Assembly: GCA_037176705.1 (NCBI GenBank)
Contig: CM073887.1
Span: 28,151,501 to 28,215,500 of the forward strand
Length of the DNA stretch: 64,000 bases
Direction: 5' to 3'
Source: Molossus alvarezi
Taxonomy: Eukaryota > Chordata > Mammalia > Chiroptera > Molossidae
The position numbers and the translations under genes are program-made. Shown piece by piece: positions 11,011-22,325 of the stretch (positions within the stretch are counted from its first letter, which is position 1; every line of letters begins with the position of its first letter). The notes under the pieces are model-generated. The model had not been told where the DNA came from. It ran no database searches and was given only the letters and a program-made list of their open reading frames with translations.

Positions 11011-11834
11011 AATATATACATCATGTCAATTAAAGTAGAAATTCAATCCAGCTATTACAAAGACATTATTTGACCTAGGTTCTTATTTTTATAGTGTCAC
11101 TGATTAGGATAATCCCTACAAAAGTACATGTGTCATAACCTTCTATTTGGTTTTGATCTGTGAGATAGCTAGTTCTCCCTCCCCATGACTCTCCTAATCC
11201 AATGGAGAAAATGTCAGTATCTTGGTCAGAAATCTGATTGTTGAAAGACAATTGAATTTGCATAAAGCATATATTTAGAAGAGGTATATATATATCAAAA
11301 CAGTGTGTACCAATACCTATCTTGTTTTCAGCCTTTGATAAAAGGAGACACTCATTACAATATGCCTCTCAAAGCTAGATTGAGAATAAGTGTAATATAA
11401 ATACTTTTAGTTTCATTTGGGAATGACAGAACATATATAGACAGAAACATCTATCCATATATATAGATATATATATATGTTTTCATTACTGATTCCCTTT
11501 GTCATTGTAGAAAATGAAAATGTTTGTATCTTCTACATGTAAAGGGAACATAAGTTTACATAAATTTTTCCACTTTTTCACTGTGGGAATTGTGAAAATA
11601 TGTAAATGTCATTTATAAATTAGATTTGCTAATTTTATTGCTGTGTTGTGCTTCCCTTGACTGTGTTGTTGCCTCTGCTGAGAATGACCTTATACACTTC
11701 CTGACCACTCCCGGAATTATGCGTGGACGTACAGAGCTAACCATAAGCATTATATTGGCATAGCAGATTTTCTACTGTTTTAAAGTAGAGCTCTCCTATT
11801 ATTATGTACAATACCTGCAGTTGTTATATTTTCT
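11011..11834. other. AT-rich unassigned sequence
   Basis: It contains short (AT)n runs near 11285 and 11455-11482. No gene is supported. Confidence 0.35.
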
Positions 11835-12076
11835 AGTTCTTTATTTATTTATGTATTTATTTATTTTCATTAACACATTTATTTTTGTTACAAATGTTTC
11901 TCCTTTTTGCCCCACTGATTCACCCTCCCCCTCCTCCCAGCTTTATTGTTCATGCATACATGCATATAAGTTTAGTGGTTTATCTCTCTCCCACCACCCC
12001 CTCTTCTGGGGATTGTCAGTCTGTACCCCACTTCCATGTCTCTGGGACTACCCTGTTCCTCAGACTGTTATGTTCA

Positions 12077-12646
12077 TTATGTTCCACAAATAAGTGAGAT
12101 CATATGATACTTGTCCTTCTCTGTTTGGCTTGTTTCGCTTAGGATAATACTTTCCAGGTCCCTCAATGTCATCTCAAAAGATAAGAGATCTTTCTTTCTT
12201 ACAGCTGTATAGTGCTCCATTGTGTATATGTACCACTGCTTTTTTATCCATTCGTCTACTGATGGACATTTGGGCTGTTTCCAGATCTTAGCTATTGTAA
12301 ATAGTGCTGCTATGAGCATGGGGGTACACGTATTCTTTCTGATTGGTGTTTCAGGCTTCTTAGGGTATATTCCTAGAAGTGGGATCACTGGGTTAAATGA
12401 CAGTTCAATTTTTAATTTTTTGAGGTAACACCATATTGTTTTCCACAGTGGCTGCACCAGTCTGCATTCCCACCAGCAGTGTACTCGAGTCCCCTTTTCT
12501 CCACACCCTCGCCAACACTTGTTGTTAGATGATTTGTTGATGGAGGCCATTCTGACAGGCGTGAGGTAATACCTCATAGTTGTTTTAATTTGCATCTTTC
12601 TGATGGTTAGTGATGTTGAGCATTTCTTCATATGTCTCTTAGCCAT
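12077..12646 (-). pseudogene. L1 ORF2 C-terminal domain (element 2)
   Basis: A 189-residue open frame matches the ORF2p C-terminus. It begins [10 protein letters not shown] and contains the Cys-rich block [18 protein letters not shown] (CX3C-HX4C type), then VQPLWKTIW and [25 protein letters not shown]. In L1 this domain aids RNA binding and retrotransposition. It is out of frame with, and separated by a deletion from, the reverse transcriptase part upstream, so it cannot be made as part of a full ORF2p. It is the longest minus-strand frame after the RT frame and is not a host gene. Confidence 0.9.
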
Positions 12647-12985
12647 TTGTATGTCCTGTTTGGAGAGGTGTCTATTTAGTTCTTCTGCCGATTTTTTATT
12701 TGGGTTCTTTGTCTTCCTTTTGTTGAGTTGTATGATTATTCTATATATTTTGGAAATTAACCCCTTATCTGATATATTATTGGCAATTATATCTACTTTT
12801 TTTTATATTTCTCTCTTTTTTCAATGACCTGTAGTTTTCTGCGAATAGGTCCTTTATTACTTTGGTTAAGTTTATTCCTAGGTATCTTAATTTTTTTTTT
12901 TTTTTTTTGCTGTGATGGTAAATGGGATTGTTTTCTTAGTTTATCTTTCTGTGAGTTCATCATTGGTGTTTTAAAATGCCCATGA

Positions 12986-13924
12986 TTACTTGATGTTATT
13001 GTTGTATCCTGCTACTTTGCCGAATTCATTTATTAAGTCTAGTAAATTTCTGATGGAGTCTTTGAGGTTTTCTACATATAGTATCATGTCATCTGCGAAT
13101 AATGACAGTATCACTTCCTCCTTTCCAACTTGGATCCCTTTTATTTTTATTTTTGCTTCCTGTCTGATTGCTGTGGCTAAGACTTCCAGTACTATGTTAA
13201 ATAAGAGTGGCGAAAGTGGACATCCTTGCCTTGTTCCTGTTCTTAAGGGAAATGCTTTTAGTTTTTGCCCATTAAGTATGATGTTGGCTGTAAGTCTTTC
13301 ATATATGGCCTTTATTATGTCAAGATATGATCCCTCTATTCCCACATTGCTGAGCATTTTTATCAGAAATGGGGTCTGGATTTTGTTGAATCCAGCATCT
13401 TTTTCAGCATCTATTGATATGATCATATAATTTTTATCTTTCACTTTGTTTATGTGGTGTATCACAGTTATTGATTTGTGAATATTGTACCAGCCTTGCA
13501 TCCCTGGGATGAATCCCACTTGGTCATGGTGAATAATATTTTTGATGTATTGCTGGATTCGATTTGTTAGTATTTTGTTCAGCATTTTGGTGTTTATGTT
13601 CATCAGGGATATTGGCCTGTAGTTTTCTTTCTTTGTAATGTCTTTTTCTGGTTTTGGAATTAGAATTATGGTGGCCTCATAAAAGGAGTTTGGAAGCCTT
13701 CCATCTTCTTGAATTTTTTGAAATAGTTTGAGGAGAATGACTGTTAGTTCTTTTTTGAATGTTCGGTAAAAGTCCCCTGTGAAGCCATCCAGGCCTGGGC
13801 TTTTGCTTGCTGAGAGAGTCTTGATTACATCTTCAAATTCCTTAGTTGTTATTGGTCTGTTCAAGTTTTCTATCTCTTCCCCGTTTAGTTTTGGGAGACT
13901 ATGTGTATCTAGAAATTTGTCCAA
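12986..13924 (-). pseudogene. L1 ORF2 reverse transcriptase domain (element 2)
   Basis: A 312-residue open frame covers most of the L1 reverse transcriptase, which copies L1 RNA at a nicked target. In order it shows [51 protein letters not shown], the motif-A region [10 protein letters not shown] (about residue 170, first catalytic Asp), [20 protein letters not shown], and FADDMILY (about residue 275) with the two catalytic Asp of motif C. After motif A the usual AFDKIQ reads as AGFNKIQ, an abnormal insertion or substitution. The frame ends before the thumb region. Without an intact endonuclease and C-terminus in frame it should be inactive. Confidence 0.92.
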
Positions 13925-14322
13925 TTCACTTAGATTGTCAAATTTGTTGCCATATAATTGTTCATTGTAGTTGTTAACGATGTTTAGTATTTCTGTGGTG
14001 TCAGTTGTTACTTCTCCTCCTTCATTTCTGATTTTGTGTATTTGGGTTCTCTCTCTTTGTTTCTTGGTGAGTTTAGCTAAGGATCCATTGATTTTTCTTT
14101 TCTTTTTGAAAAACCAGCACTTTGTTTCATTGATCCTTTGAATTTATTTTTTGGACTCTATGTCATTTATTTCTGCTCTGATCTTTACTATTTCCTTCCT
14201 TCTACTTGCTCTGGGGTTTTCTTTTTGTTTGCTTTCTAATTCTCTAAGTTGTGAGGTTAGACAGTCAATTAGAAATTTTTCTTGTTTCTTGAGGTAAGCC
14301 TGTAGTGCTATAATCTTCCCTC

Positions 14323-14910
14323 TCAGAACTGCTTTTGCTGCATCCCATAGATGTTGTGTTGTTGTGTGTAATTTTCTTTGGTTTCCAGGAAGTTTTTAAT
14401 TTCTTCTTTGATCTTCTCGGTAACCCATTTGTTGTTTAATAACATGCTATTTAGCCTCCATGTGTTCAAATGTCTTTGCATGTTCTTGTTGCAATTGATT
14501 TCTAGTTGCATGCCATTGTGATCTGAGAAGATACTTGATATGATTTCAATCTTCTTGAACTTGTAGAGACTTAGTTTGTGTCCTAACATGTGGTCTATCT
14601 TTGAGAATGTTCCATGTGCACTTGAGAAGAATGTGAATTCTGTAGTTTTGGGGTGTAATTCTTTGTAGCTATCTATTAAATCCATTTGGTCTAGTGCTTC
14701 ATTTAGAGTGTGTGTTTCCTTCCTAATTTTTTGTCTGGAGGATCTATCCAGTGATGTCAGCGGGGTGTTGAAGTCCCCTGCTATGATTGTATTGCTATTG
14801 ATTTCTCCTTTGAAGTCTTCCAGAAGATTTTTAATATATTTTGGTGCTCCTATATGGGGTGCATATATGTTTGTTATTGTTATAACTTCCTGTTGGATAG
14901 ATCCTTTCAA
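14323..14910 (-). pseudogene. L1 ORF2 endonuclease domain, N-truncated (element 2)
   Basis: A 195-residue open frame covers the later two thirds of the AP-like endonuclease that nicks target DNA. Visible blocks are TNIYAPH (near residue 14), IIAGDFNTPL (about residue 43, catalytic Asp/Asn), TFSKIDHMLGH (Asp) and SSIFSDHNGM (the Ser-Asp-His active-site block). The N-terminal blocks carrying the first Asn and the catalytic Glu are lost at the 5' truncation near 14987. After SDHN the frame runs on into the linker (LNTWRLNSMLLNNKWV). Confidence 0.92.
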
Positions 14911-14987
14911 TATTATGTAGTGGCCTTCTTTGTCTCTAGTTATGGCCTTTGAAATCTATTTTATCAGATATGAGTATTACTACCCCA

Positions 14988-15589
14988 TCAAGAAGAGGAA
15001 TCAGAGCATAAAATTTCAACAGTGAAATTTTAATAATTGATTGTGATAGGTGTCATCATCCCACCGATTTCCTTCTGTGTCTGCTGCCAGTAGCAGTATG
15101 AGGAGGTGAAGTTACAGGGGAAACAAACTCTGTGCTTTCTTTTACCAAAAGAGTTTCTGTTCTGTGCTTCCCACAGTGGTGCTTTCCCAAGGTGGGGTCA
15201 TTGTAGAGTAGTTCTGTTTTCTGAGCCAGTAAAGAAGAAACTCTTCTTCCGGGGCCTTCACAATAAGTAAAAGATTTAGAATTAAAAACTTCAATTTTCC
15301 ACTTTCATGGTCTCTTGTTCTACAAAGTACAACTTTTTCTTGATTTGTAGAACTAGTCATTTCTCAACAAAATTGAGAAAGAAATGATAAATTAGAACCA
15401 AAAAGCTAATTAAGGCAGTCACTTTCTAATTCTTCTAACAAAATGTTCATGATTCATTTTTACTTCACATTCTTTGAACTTATGAATTTTTGCCCCAAAA
15501 TGTTTTGAAATTTACCTCATGGTGTCAGTGTCTTAATTTAGCACAAACTTATCAGCCTTATGATTGAAATTGTATTTTATACTTGTCTA
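14988..15589. other. Unassigned sequence
   Basis: AT-rich, with no recognised repeat. The 72-residue minus frame at 15142-15360 has no recognisable domain. Confidence 0.35.
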
Positions 15590-17004
15590 TAAATATTCAT
15601 TAAATGCCTACTGTTGCAAGCTCTGGAGTAGGCACTGTTTATACATGATTTTGACCTTATGGTCTAGTTGAAGAAACAGCCATTAATTCAGTAACTAAAC
15701 ACACACAAAGTATAAAAGTGAAATCGTGGTGGACGTTAGAGAAGAGTGACAATTGTGATAAAAATATATATAATTAGAAAACAAGACTGTCTTGGAGGAG
15801 CAACCTGTGTTGAGGTTGGAAGGGTAAGAGCAAATTAAACAAAGAAGATAGAGAAGTGTGCCCCAGAATCATTACAGTGTGTGCAAACACCCATGGTAAC
15901 AAAGATTTTAGTGTTTATAAGTCCTAGAGGGCCAGTGAGGTTGGAGCAGAAGGAGCTGGGCAAGTACAGTACAAAATGAAGCTGGAGAAGTAGGCAGGAC
16001 CAGACTGGACAACATAGGCTATACTGATGAGCTTTCTTTTTATCCCAAGAGCAATAAAGAATATTAAACAGGTAGGTGGCATGATTGCCTTTTATTTGCT
16101 TTTTTCTTTTTTTAAAAAAAAAAAAAGCTCATCCTGCAGCATAGAGAATGGAGTGAGATAAGATATGGGAATACTTAGGAGGCTATTTCAGAATCCCAGG
16201 GAAGAGATAATGAGAGCATGGACTAGAATTCATGGGAGGTGGCGTTTGAGGAGAGAAAAAAGTACACGTGCATGAAATTTGTAAAGTCAGCTTTATAAAA
16301 TCTAGTGATTGATTGAAGGTGGGATGAGAAGGAGATGCAAAACTACCTTAACTTTCCAGGTAGCATGATTTGATGAATGGGTACTATTACTAGAAGTAAA
16401 GAACACTGGAACAAAGTGGGTTTGGGTAGACTCTAAGAAAGATAATAAAATGCATGCTAGCCATTATGAATCTGAGGGTCTTTTGAATATTCAAAATAAG
16501 ATGTCAGTAAACTTTGAATAAATGATTTGCAGCCTGAAGAGTGGTTTGAGCTGAATATATTTGTCGTTGAATCTGTGAACATGAATAATTTCCCCAATAA
16601 GAAAGTATAAAATGAGAAACTAAGAAGGCCTGGAATAGAGCCTGTAAATTCTACATTTTAATGGCCAAGTAGAGAAGGATGGAACTCTAAATGAGGCAAA
16701 GAAAGAGCAGCTGGAGAGTTATAACAACTAGGACAGGGTTGTGAAGTAGAAGTTTACAAGAGAGGTCTTCAACAGGACAGCTGAGTCAGCTTTTTTGAAT
16801 GCTGCTGAGAGATCAGATATAAATAAAAGGTATTTATTTGGTGATGTATATGCCAGTATTGACCTTTTCAAGAATTATTTGGCACAGCCTAGAGAATAAG
16901 TGGGAGGTGAGAAAATGGAGACATGGGGTACAGAAAACTCATTAGAGAAACTTGACTGTGAAGGAGAAAGACCATTATCTGGAGGGAAATGTAGGGTCAG
17001 TATT
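15590..17004 (+). repeat. Ancient interspersed repeat, left arm (L2-like)
   Basis: A diverged mammal-wide repeat begins with 'ttaaatgcctactgttgca... taggcactgtt', then 'gaagaaacagcc', 'ggaggagcaacctgtgttgagg', 'tttatcccaagagcaata', and, near 16800, 'aatgctgctgagagatcaga'. These blocks occur in the same order in a very common old mammalian repeat related to antisense L2; I cannot be certain of the family name or strand. An older L1 at 17005-18020 interrupts it and similar sequence resumes on the far side. Confidence 0.5.
16099..16128. other. Perfect-ended A/T hairpin
   Basis: gcttttttc plus a T run is followed directly by an A run and agc, so the segment can fold back on itself almost completely. 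It probably arose by slippage in the old repeat. Confidence 0.6.
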
Positions 17005-18020
17005 TTTTTTTAATTGATATATAATTGACATATTAGTTTAAGGTATACAACACAATGATTTGATATTTGTATCTATTGTGAAATGATCACCACAGTAATT
17101 CTAGTTAATATCCATGATATCACACATAGTAGCAATGTTTTTTCCTTGTGATAAGAACTTTTACAATCTATTCTCTTAGCAACTTTCAGACATACAATGT
17201 AATATTATTAACTATAGTCAAGTTGTAAATCGTAGCCTCATGACTTTATTAATAACTGAAAGTTTTTACTTTTAACCACCTTTACCCAAATCTGCCCACC
17301 CTCCACCCTGCACCTGGTAACCACCAGTCTGTTCTCTGTATCTATGAACTCTTTTTTTTAAGATTCAACATATAAGCAAGTTTCTATGAATTTATTTTTC
17401 TCTGTCTGACTTATTTCACTTAGCATAATGCCCTCAAGGTCTGTCAATGTTGTTTCAAATGTCATGATTTCCTTCTTTTATGGCTGAATAATATTCCATT
17501 GTATATTTATAACACATTTTCATTATCCATTTATACATTGATGAACACTTAAGTTGCTTCCATGTCTTGGCTTCTGTAAATAATGTTGCAATGAGCTCTG
17601 GCCAGGTAGCTCATTTGGTTAGAGCATTGTCCCAATATGCATGGTTGCAGGTTTGATCCCTGGTCAGGGCACATACAACAATGAGCCAATGAATGCATAA
17701 GAAAGTGAAACAACAAATCAGTGTTTCTTTCCCGTCATCTCTCTCTTGAAAATCAACAAATTTTTAAAAAATATTTTTAAAATAATGTTGCATTGAACAT
17801 GAGGGTGGATATAACTTTTCAAGTTTGTTTTCTTCAGATAAATACCCAGAAGTGGAATCGCTGGATCATATGCTAGTTATTTTTTTAATGTTTGCAGAAC
17901 CTCCATACGGTTTTCCATAGTGGCTGTACTGATTTACATTCCCACCAGCAGAGCACAAAGGTTCCAATTGTTCTGCACCCTCACCAGCACATGACTTCTT
18001 AGTAGCCATACAACATGGTT
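17005..18020 (-). mobile_element. Old L1 3' end (L1M-type), split by a SINE
   Basis: In minus orientation this is the 3'UTR and the last part of ORF2 of a mammal-wide L1. Recognisable plus-strand blocks are 'taattgatatataattgac', 'acttatttcacttagcataa', 'tggctgaataatattccatt', 'gcttctgtaaataatgttgc' and 'ttcccaccagcagagcac'. A SINE at 17595-17780 splits it; the two halves join exactly across the SINE's TSD. Confidence 0.85.
17579..17796 (+). mobile_element. tRNA-derived SINE, third head type
   Basis: The body is 17595-17780: head gctctggccaggtagctcat, B-box ggtttgatccctgg, then 'gagccaatgaatgcataa', 'caacaaatcagtgtttc' and an A/T-rich tail. TSD aataatgttgcaatga (17579-17594) and aataatgttgcattga (17781-17796), one mismatch. 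It is of the same type as the copy at 6149. Confidence 0.9.
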
Positions 18021-19188
18021 TTATTTTGTAAAAAACACTAATTTTTTGACTGCACAGACTTTTACATGTTTAAAAGAGGATGAGAAGGTTTCTTCAACCA
18101 AGGAATCAGCTGGTTTATGGTTCCCAGAGGCAGGAGGAGATGAAGGCTGAGCACAGGGGGATGGGATGGCTTTAAGTAGGCAACGTACAGCTTCTCCACT
18201 GTAACAGGAGAGGTGACAGAAAGGTAAGTGCATATGCGAGTCGATTTGTATGATTGGTGTCATGAATATCAGAGGAAAATCAGAAAGATGAAGGAATTTT
18301 TGTCTGAGAGACCTATTTTCGCTCTAAAGTAGGAGGTGAAATCATTGTTGAATATTAGGGGTGGGAGCAGTCGGGGGTCATCAGAAATTTGATCAGACTT
18401 GAACAATTTTGAAATGGTTGTAATGAGTTGGAGAGAAAGTTTTCAGAGAGACTGAGTCAGGTTTACGGAAGGTCTTTTAGGGCATTTTTGAATTTGGTGA
18501 TCATCAGTTTGTGATGGAATCAATCTGACCTGTGGTGAAAGTTTCGCCAGCAGCGCTCTGCTGCTTGGGGACGTCACAGACAGGCAGTGGCTTCCTTCCG
18601 GCCAGTGGCTCTACCACCCAAGAGCAGTGACAAACAAAGACTCATAAAACTATGGATTACCAGCTTCCTAGGAAGAGAAGTGAAGAAAGTAGAGAGGGTA
18701 AAGGACTGGGATACCCAAGTGTGTTTTAAAAATTGCTGTAGCGGGTATGTTTGAATAATAACTGTGGATTTGGAAGTGTAGTCATTAGAAATGATGGAAA
18801 ATCCACATTGTGACTCTGGGATGGATGACTGAAATGGAAAGAGAGAGAAGAGCATTGGGGATAAGGAGACCATGGTGATGATGGAGCAATAGGGTAAATA
18901 TTATCATTAGACAGTGTGATGGATCAATAGGATAAATATTATCATTAGACAGATAAATAGCAGGCTCTGGGCCAGAAAACAGCCCTGGGGAGCCTGGTAC
19001 TACTTACTGTCTTCAAAGACAGAGAAGTGAGCAGGGTGTCTGCAGACGTTAACAAAGAGGAGGTAGTAAACATGATGGCATGCGCTTCACACAGAGCCAT
19101 ATCCAGATGGGAGCTCTAGTGGGAAGTAAGAAGAATGCCATTTCCTCCTTTTGAACATGTATGAGATGGGGAGAAAAGAGCCAACATT
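18021..19188 (+). repeat. Ancient interspersed repeat, right arm
   Basis: The continuation of the 15590-17004 repeat after the L1: 'gagatgaaggctgagcacag', 'cttctccactgtaacaggag', 'taggggtgggagcagtc' and later purine-rich blocks appear in the order expected for the same family. The 80- and 99-residue minus frames here are chance frames. Confidence 0.4.
18880..18952. repeat. 35-bp tandem duplication
   Basis: Two copies of a unit starting gatgga.caatagg.taaat and ending attatcattagacag lie at 18880-18914 and 18918-18952, separated by TGT, with two mismatches. It is a local duplication unrelated to a known element. Confidence 0.95.
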
Positions 19189-19473
19189 GAAAAACTGGTG
19201 TCGCCCTGGCCAGTTTGGCTCAGCGGTTAGAGCGTCGGCCTGCGGTCCGGAGAGACCCGGGTTCGGTTCCCGCTAAGGGCACGTACTTCGGTTGCCGTTT
19301 GTGCCCGGCCCTGGTTGGTCGTGTGGGTGGCAGCCACTCGATGTGTCCCTTCACGTCGATGTTTCTCTCTCTCTCTCCCTTCCTCTCTCTCCCTCCCACT
19401 CTATCTGTACAAAAAATGGAAAAATATCCTCGGGTGAGGATAAAAAAAAAAAAAAGAAAGAAAAACTGGTGTC
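19189..19473 (+). mobile_element. Ves SINE, long lineage, little diverged
   Basis: The body is 19203-19459. It starts gccctggccagtttggctca with good A-box (tggctcagcggttagagcg) and B-box (gggttcggttcc) and many intact CpGs, then a pyrimidine-rich part, the 3' hairpin atcctcgggtgaggat and an A tail. The 14-bp TSD gaaaaactggtgtc is perfect at 19189-19202 and 19460-19473. It is one of the youngest copies in the window. Confidence 0.96.
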
Positions 19474-20454
19474 TTCAGAGGCAAAGAGAATTCAGTGAAG
19501 ACACAGAGAGGACATGCAGGACTTTGCTGGTTTTGAGTGGCGTTCAAGAGGGTGACTTGGAAGGATTTGTGAAGTGGGGGAGGGATTAAGGGCTGAGTTG
19601 GCAGCCAAGAAGGCCAGAGCAACATGGCAATGATGTACTTGGTTTGAAATGTTCCACTATTTTTCAGACATATTAGGAAAGAATCTTCTAACCAAAAGTA
19701 AATATTTAATCTTATCGATTTGAAATGCAAATATTATGGCAAGCATCACTTGTAAGTGTCAAGATACATGAAACATGAACTAAAAGATATTATGCAAAGC
19801 TCCATAGGATCAGCAAGATAATCTTTTATTCTTTTTTTTTCTTTAAAAGAAAGCCGATTAAAACATAATAATGAATTAAGAAGAAACTATTGAAATACTA
19901 GTAAATGAAGCAACCTAGAATAAACTGAAACAGCTGAGTAGTATTTTTTCATAGTAGGTACCTTTGCAAGTGGTTTCCAAAATGTATGTAAACACTTGAC
20001 AGGGAATGCCACCAATACCTGATTGATATGTAAATTTTATTTTAATTCAGCTGAGTGTATGCACTGTTTGGGTGCTGCCCTATTAAACATTGTTGAATAC
20101 ACCAGATCATTTAATGTAGTTTACAACTGTGTAAAACTAGCTCCTATTAAAGAGTAAAGAGATATAATATGGAATATTCTTGTCCCAAGGACAGATGTGC
20201 TCTCTGAAACATGTGATGGTTGTAAAACACTGTGGTCAGGAGAAAAACCAGGGCAGAAGGGTAGCAAAGTGAAGAGTGGTATAATTGGGGAGACATTGGT
20301 TTATGATAATCTTGAGTGAGTTATAATTATTGAAGATATGCCTAGCATTATTTTTCATCTTATAACTCTTTCCAGAATATTTTTGCATTTGAAGTCATGC
20401 AACTAATGTAAAATTGCTGAGGAAGCAATGGACAAAGCCAAAGCATGGTGGAGT
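19474..20454. other. Unassigned sequence
   Basis: 19474-19640 is probably the last part of the ancient repeat. 19900-20200 is unique-looking AT-rich DNA with E-box and TAAT-like words; nothing more can be supported. Confidence 0.35.
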
Positions 20455-20660
20455 GGAGAGTGAACAGGCTTTAGATCAGAAAGACCCCAGTCATATTTTA
20501 TTTTCATCACCTAGCTGCAGTGGGCCTCAATCAGGTTAACTAGGACCTCTGACCCTCAGTTTCCTGGGAGCTTGGCTGGGAGGGTTCAGTGAAATTATGT
20601 GAATAGTGTGTGACAAAATACATGACACACCGGAGCTGCTCAGTAACCTGTCATAGAGAT
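20455..20660 (+). repeat. MIR SINE relic
   Basis: The order 'aggctttagatcagaaagac', 'atcacctagctgcagtgggc', 'gaccctcagtttcctggga', 'gttcagtgaaattatgtgaa' matches MIR core to 3' end. Confidence 0.7.
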
Positions 20661-20679
20661 CGTGCAGTGTCATCACTGA

Positions 20680-20845
20680 CCATGGGCTTGGAGACCAGAC
20701 CTCTGGTTTCAGATCCCAACTCTGCTGCTTACTAGCTTTGTTAATTTGGGCAAGTCTCTTACATTTCCTACAATTCAGTATTCTGTTCTGTAAATGGACA
20801 TAATAATACCACATATCTCCAGGGATTGTTTTTAAAATATAATAA
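20680..20845 (+). repeat. MIR SINE relic
   Basis: A clear MIR: 'ggagaccagacctctggt', 'cccaactctgctgcttacta', 'gggcaagtctcttacattt', 'tctgttctgtaaatggac', 'ataataataccacat'. It follows directly on another MIR in the same orientation. Confidence 0.88.
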
Positions 20846-21844
20846 ACTTATTCCCTTTTGAAAACAGCTTGATGCATATTAAGTATCCAACAAGTTTTTC
20901 CTTATAAAAGTTGTATGAAAATGAATTAATTATGAAACAGTATTGAGTAATAAAAATTATTATTAATAGTATCATCAAGGACCTTTTGTTATGGTATCCA
21001 GTCAAGAAGGAGAAAAATGTAGGAAGGTAAAGCGTTTTCACTGAACCACATGTTATTTTTAAAAATCACACTTGGGTATTATTTCACTCTTCTGATGTGC
21101 TCTATGTGCTTTTTTGAAGATCAGTGTAATTCATGGTAATGATCTGCCAAAAAGCACGTAAAACTACATGAGAAGTAATCTTCTGCTTATTGATCAGCCT
21201 CAGATTTTATCCCCTTTTCTCAGCCAATTTTTCAATGCCTTCCCAGTTGTTTAGATGTAATTACAAACATCTGGTCCCACTGACATCTCTTTAGTTTCAC
21301 AGTGTTACTGCTCAAGCTCCAGACTTTTTTTTAAATTACCATTTTATTGTTCATTTAGTAGAAATGAGGCAACTCTGAGTGTAATATGGTTGCTGTAAAA
21401 TAAGTACTTTCTAGCAACCCATTGAGACAACGTTTACTACTTTATTCTTGGTAAATACATGTGCATTTCCCTGAACATATTACTCAGAGCTAGAATTTAC
21501 TTTTTTCCAGCTGCAAAAAGGAGAAATGGAAGGAGTTAAGATAACCGAAAAGATGTATCTATATTTATTTTCATTCGATTGATTCATTTCCTCACATCTC
21601 TGCATTAGTTATTAAGCAGATAGTTCCCACAACTTCTTTTGTGAGGGAAAGACTAGGGACTTCTCTGGAATGTCTCTTGGAATATTCTGCTATCTTATGT
21701 AATCTATGTAGAAAAGGCATTAAAATTATTAAAATTCTTGCAAAATGTAGATGACTCTAGATCTTTTGACAACTTTGAAGACAATGGTCTTACTCCCTGA
21801 AACAATGACAACACAAAAGGATAAACTGTGGTGGACGGCAAAGA
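20846..21844. other. Unassigned, unique-looking sequence
   Basis: No repeat recognised. 21070-21330 is moderately complex, with TAAT and TGATTG-like words, and could be conserved noncoding DNA, but this cannot be shown from one sequence. Confidence 0.3.
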
Positions 21845-21990
21845 AATTGGGCGTTGGTCCTGGTGTATGAGGGTTGGAATCCCAGCCCTTCAGCATGAGG
21901 CTCTGTAATCAGCATTAAGGTATTTCCTCTCTCTGATGCTCTGTACACTATTACGAAAGTATAGTGAGGTGATTTCCTACAATTCTGTGG
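21845..21990 (+). repeat. Probable MIR relic
   Basis: 'ttgggcgttggtcctgg', 'ggttggaatcccagccctt' and 'gatgctctgtacactatt' resemble MIR, heavily diverged. Confidence 0.45.
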
Positions 21991-22214
21991 ATTTTATTCC
22001 TTTACATGTTAGTGGATACCATACTCTGATTTCAAAAACCAGTAGAAAAGAATCTTCAAATTTTCAAATTTGTACATATTTACTTGTTATAATAAATAAT
22101 GAAACTCTAAAAATAAATACTGGAATTTTATGGTAGTATACAATTACAAAATTATTTTAAACTTCTTTATATAATTTGAATGTCTCATAACACTATAATA
22201 TTTGTTGATAGTGT

Positions 22215-22325
22215 TTTTACAGACAAGAAAACCAACATAGAAAATAAGTGATTTACCGAATGTCACACAATATATAAGCATTTGAACCCAAATTATATCC
22301 TGTTTCCTGAATTTTAGTTCATCCT
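22215..22325 (-). repeat. MIR SINE relic
   Basis: Antisense MIR: 'acagacaagaaaaccaac', 'agtgatttaccgaatgtcac', 'acaatatataagcatttgaa'. Confidence 0.7.

Larger units (their letters stand above)
11835..14987 (-). mobile_element. L1 LINE, 5'-truncated (element 2)
   Basis: A bat-type L1 lies on the minus strand. Its 3' tail and 3'UTR are at about 11835-12070 and ORF2 runs leftward from a truncation in the endonuclease domain at about 14987. ORF1, the 5'UTR and the start of ORF2 are missing. About 730 bases of the ORF2 C-terminal region are also missing at about 12795-12815: element 1 keeps this segment at about 1680-2405, while element 2 jumps across it. No TSD could be identified. It is closely similar to element 1 where they overlap but has longer open frames, so it is probably younger. 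Confidence 0.92.

Noticed and set aside
12077..12646. 189-residue frame as a novel protein
   Set aside because: The sequence is the L1 ORF2p C-terminal domain with its Cys-rich block, inside an L1.
19203..19300. tRNA gene
   Set aside because: A- and B-box sequences are present, but the unit continues into a SINE body with A-tail and TSD. The same applies to the other SINE heads.
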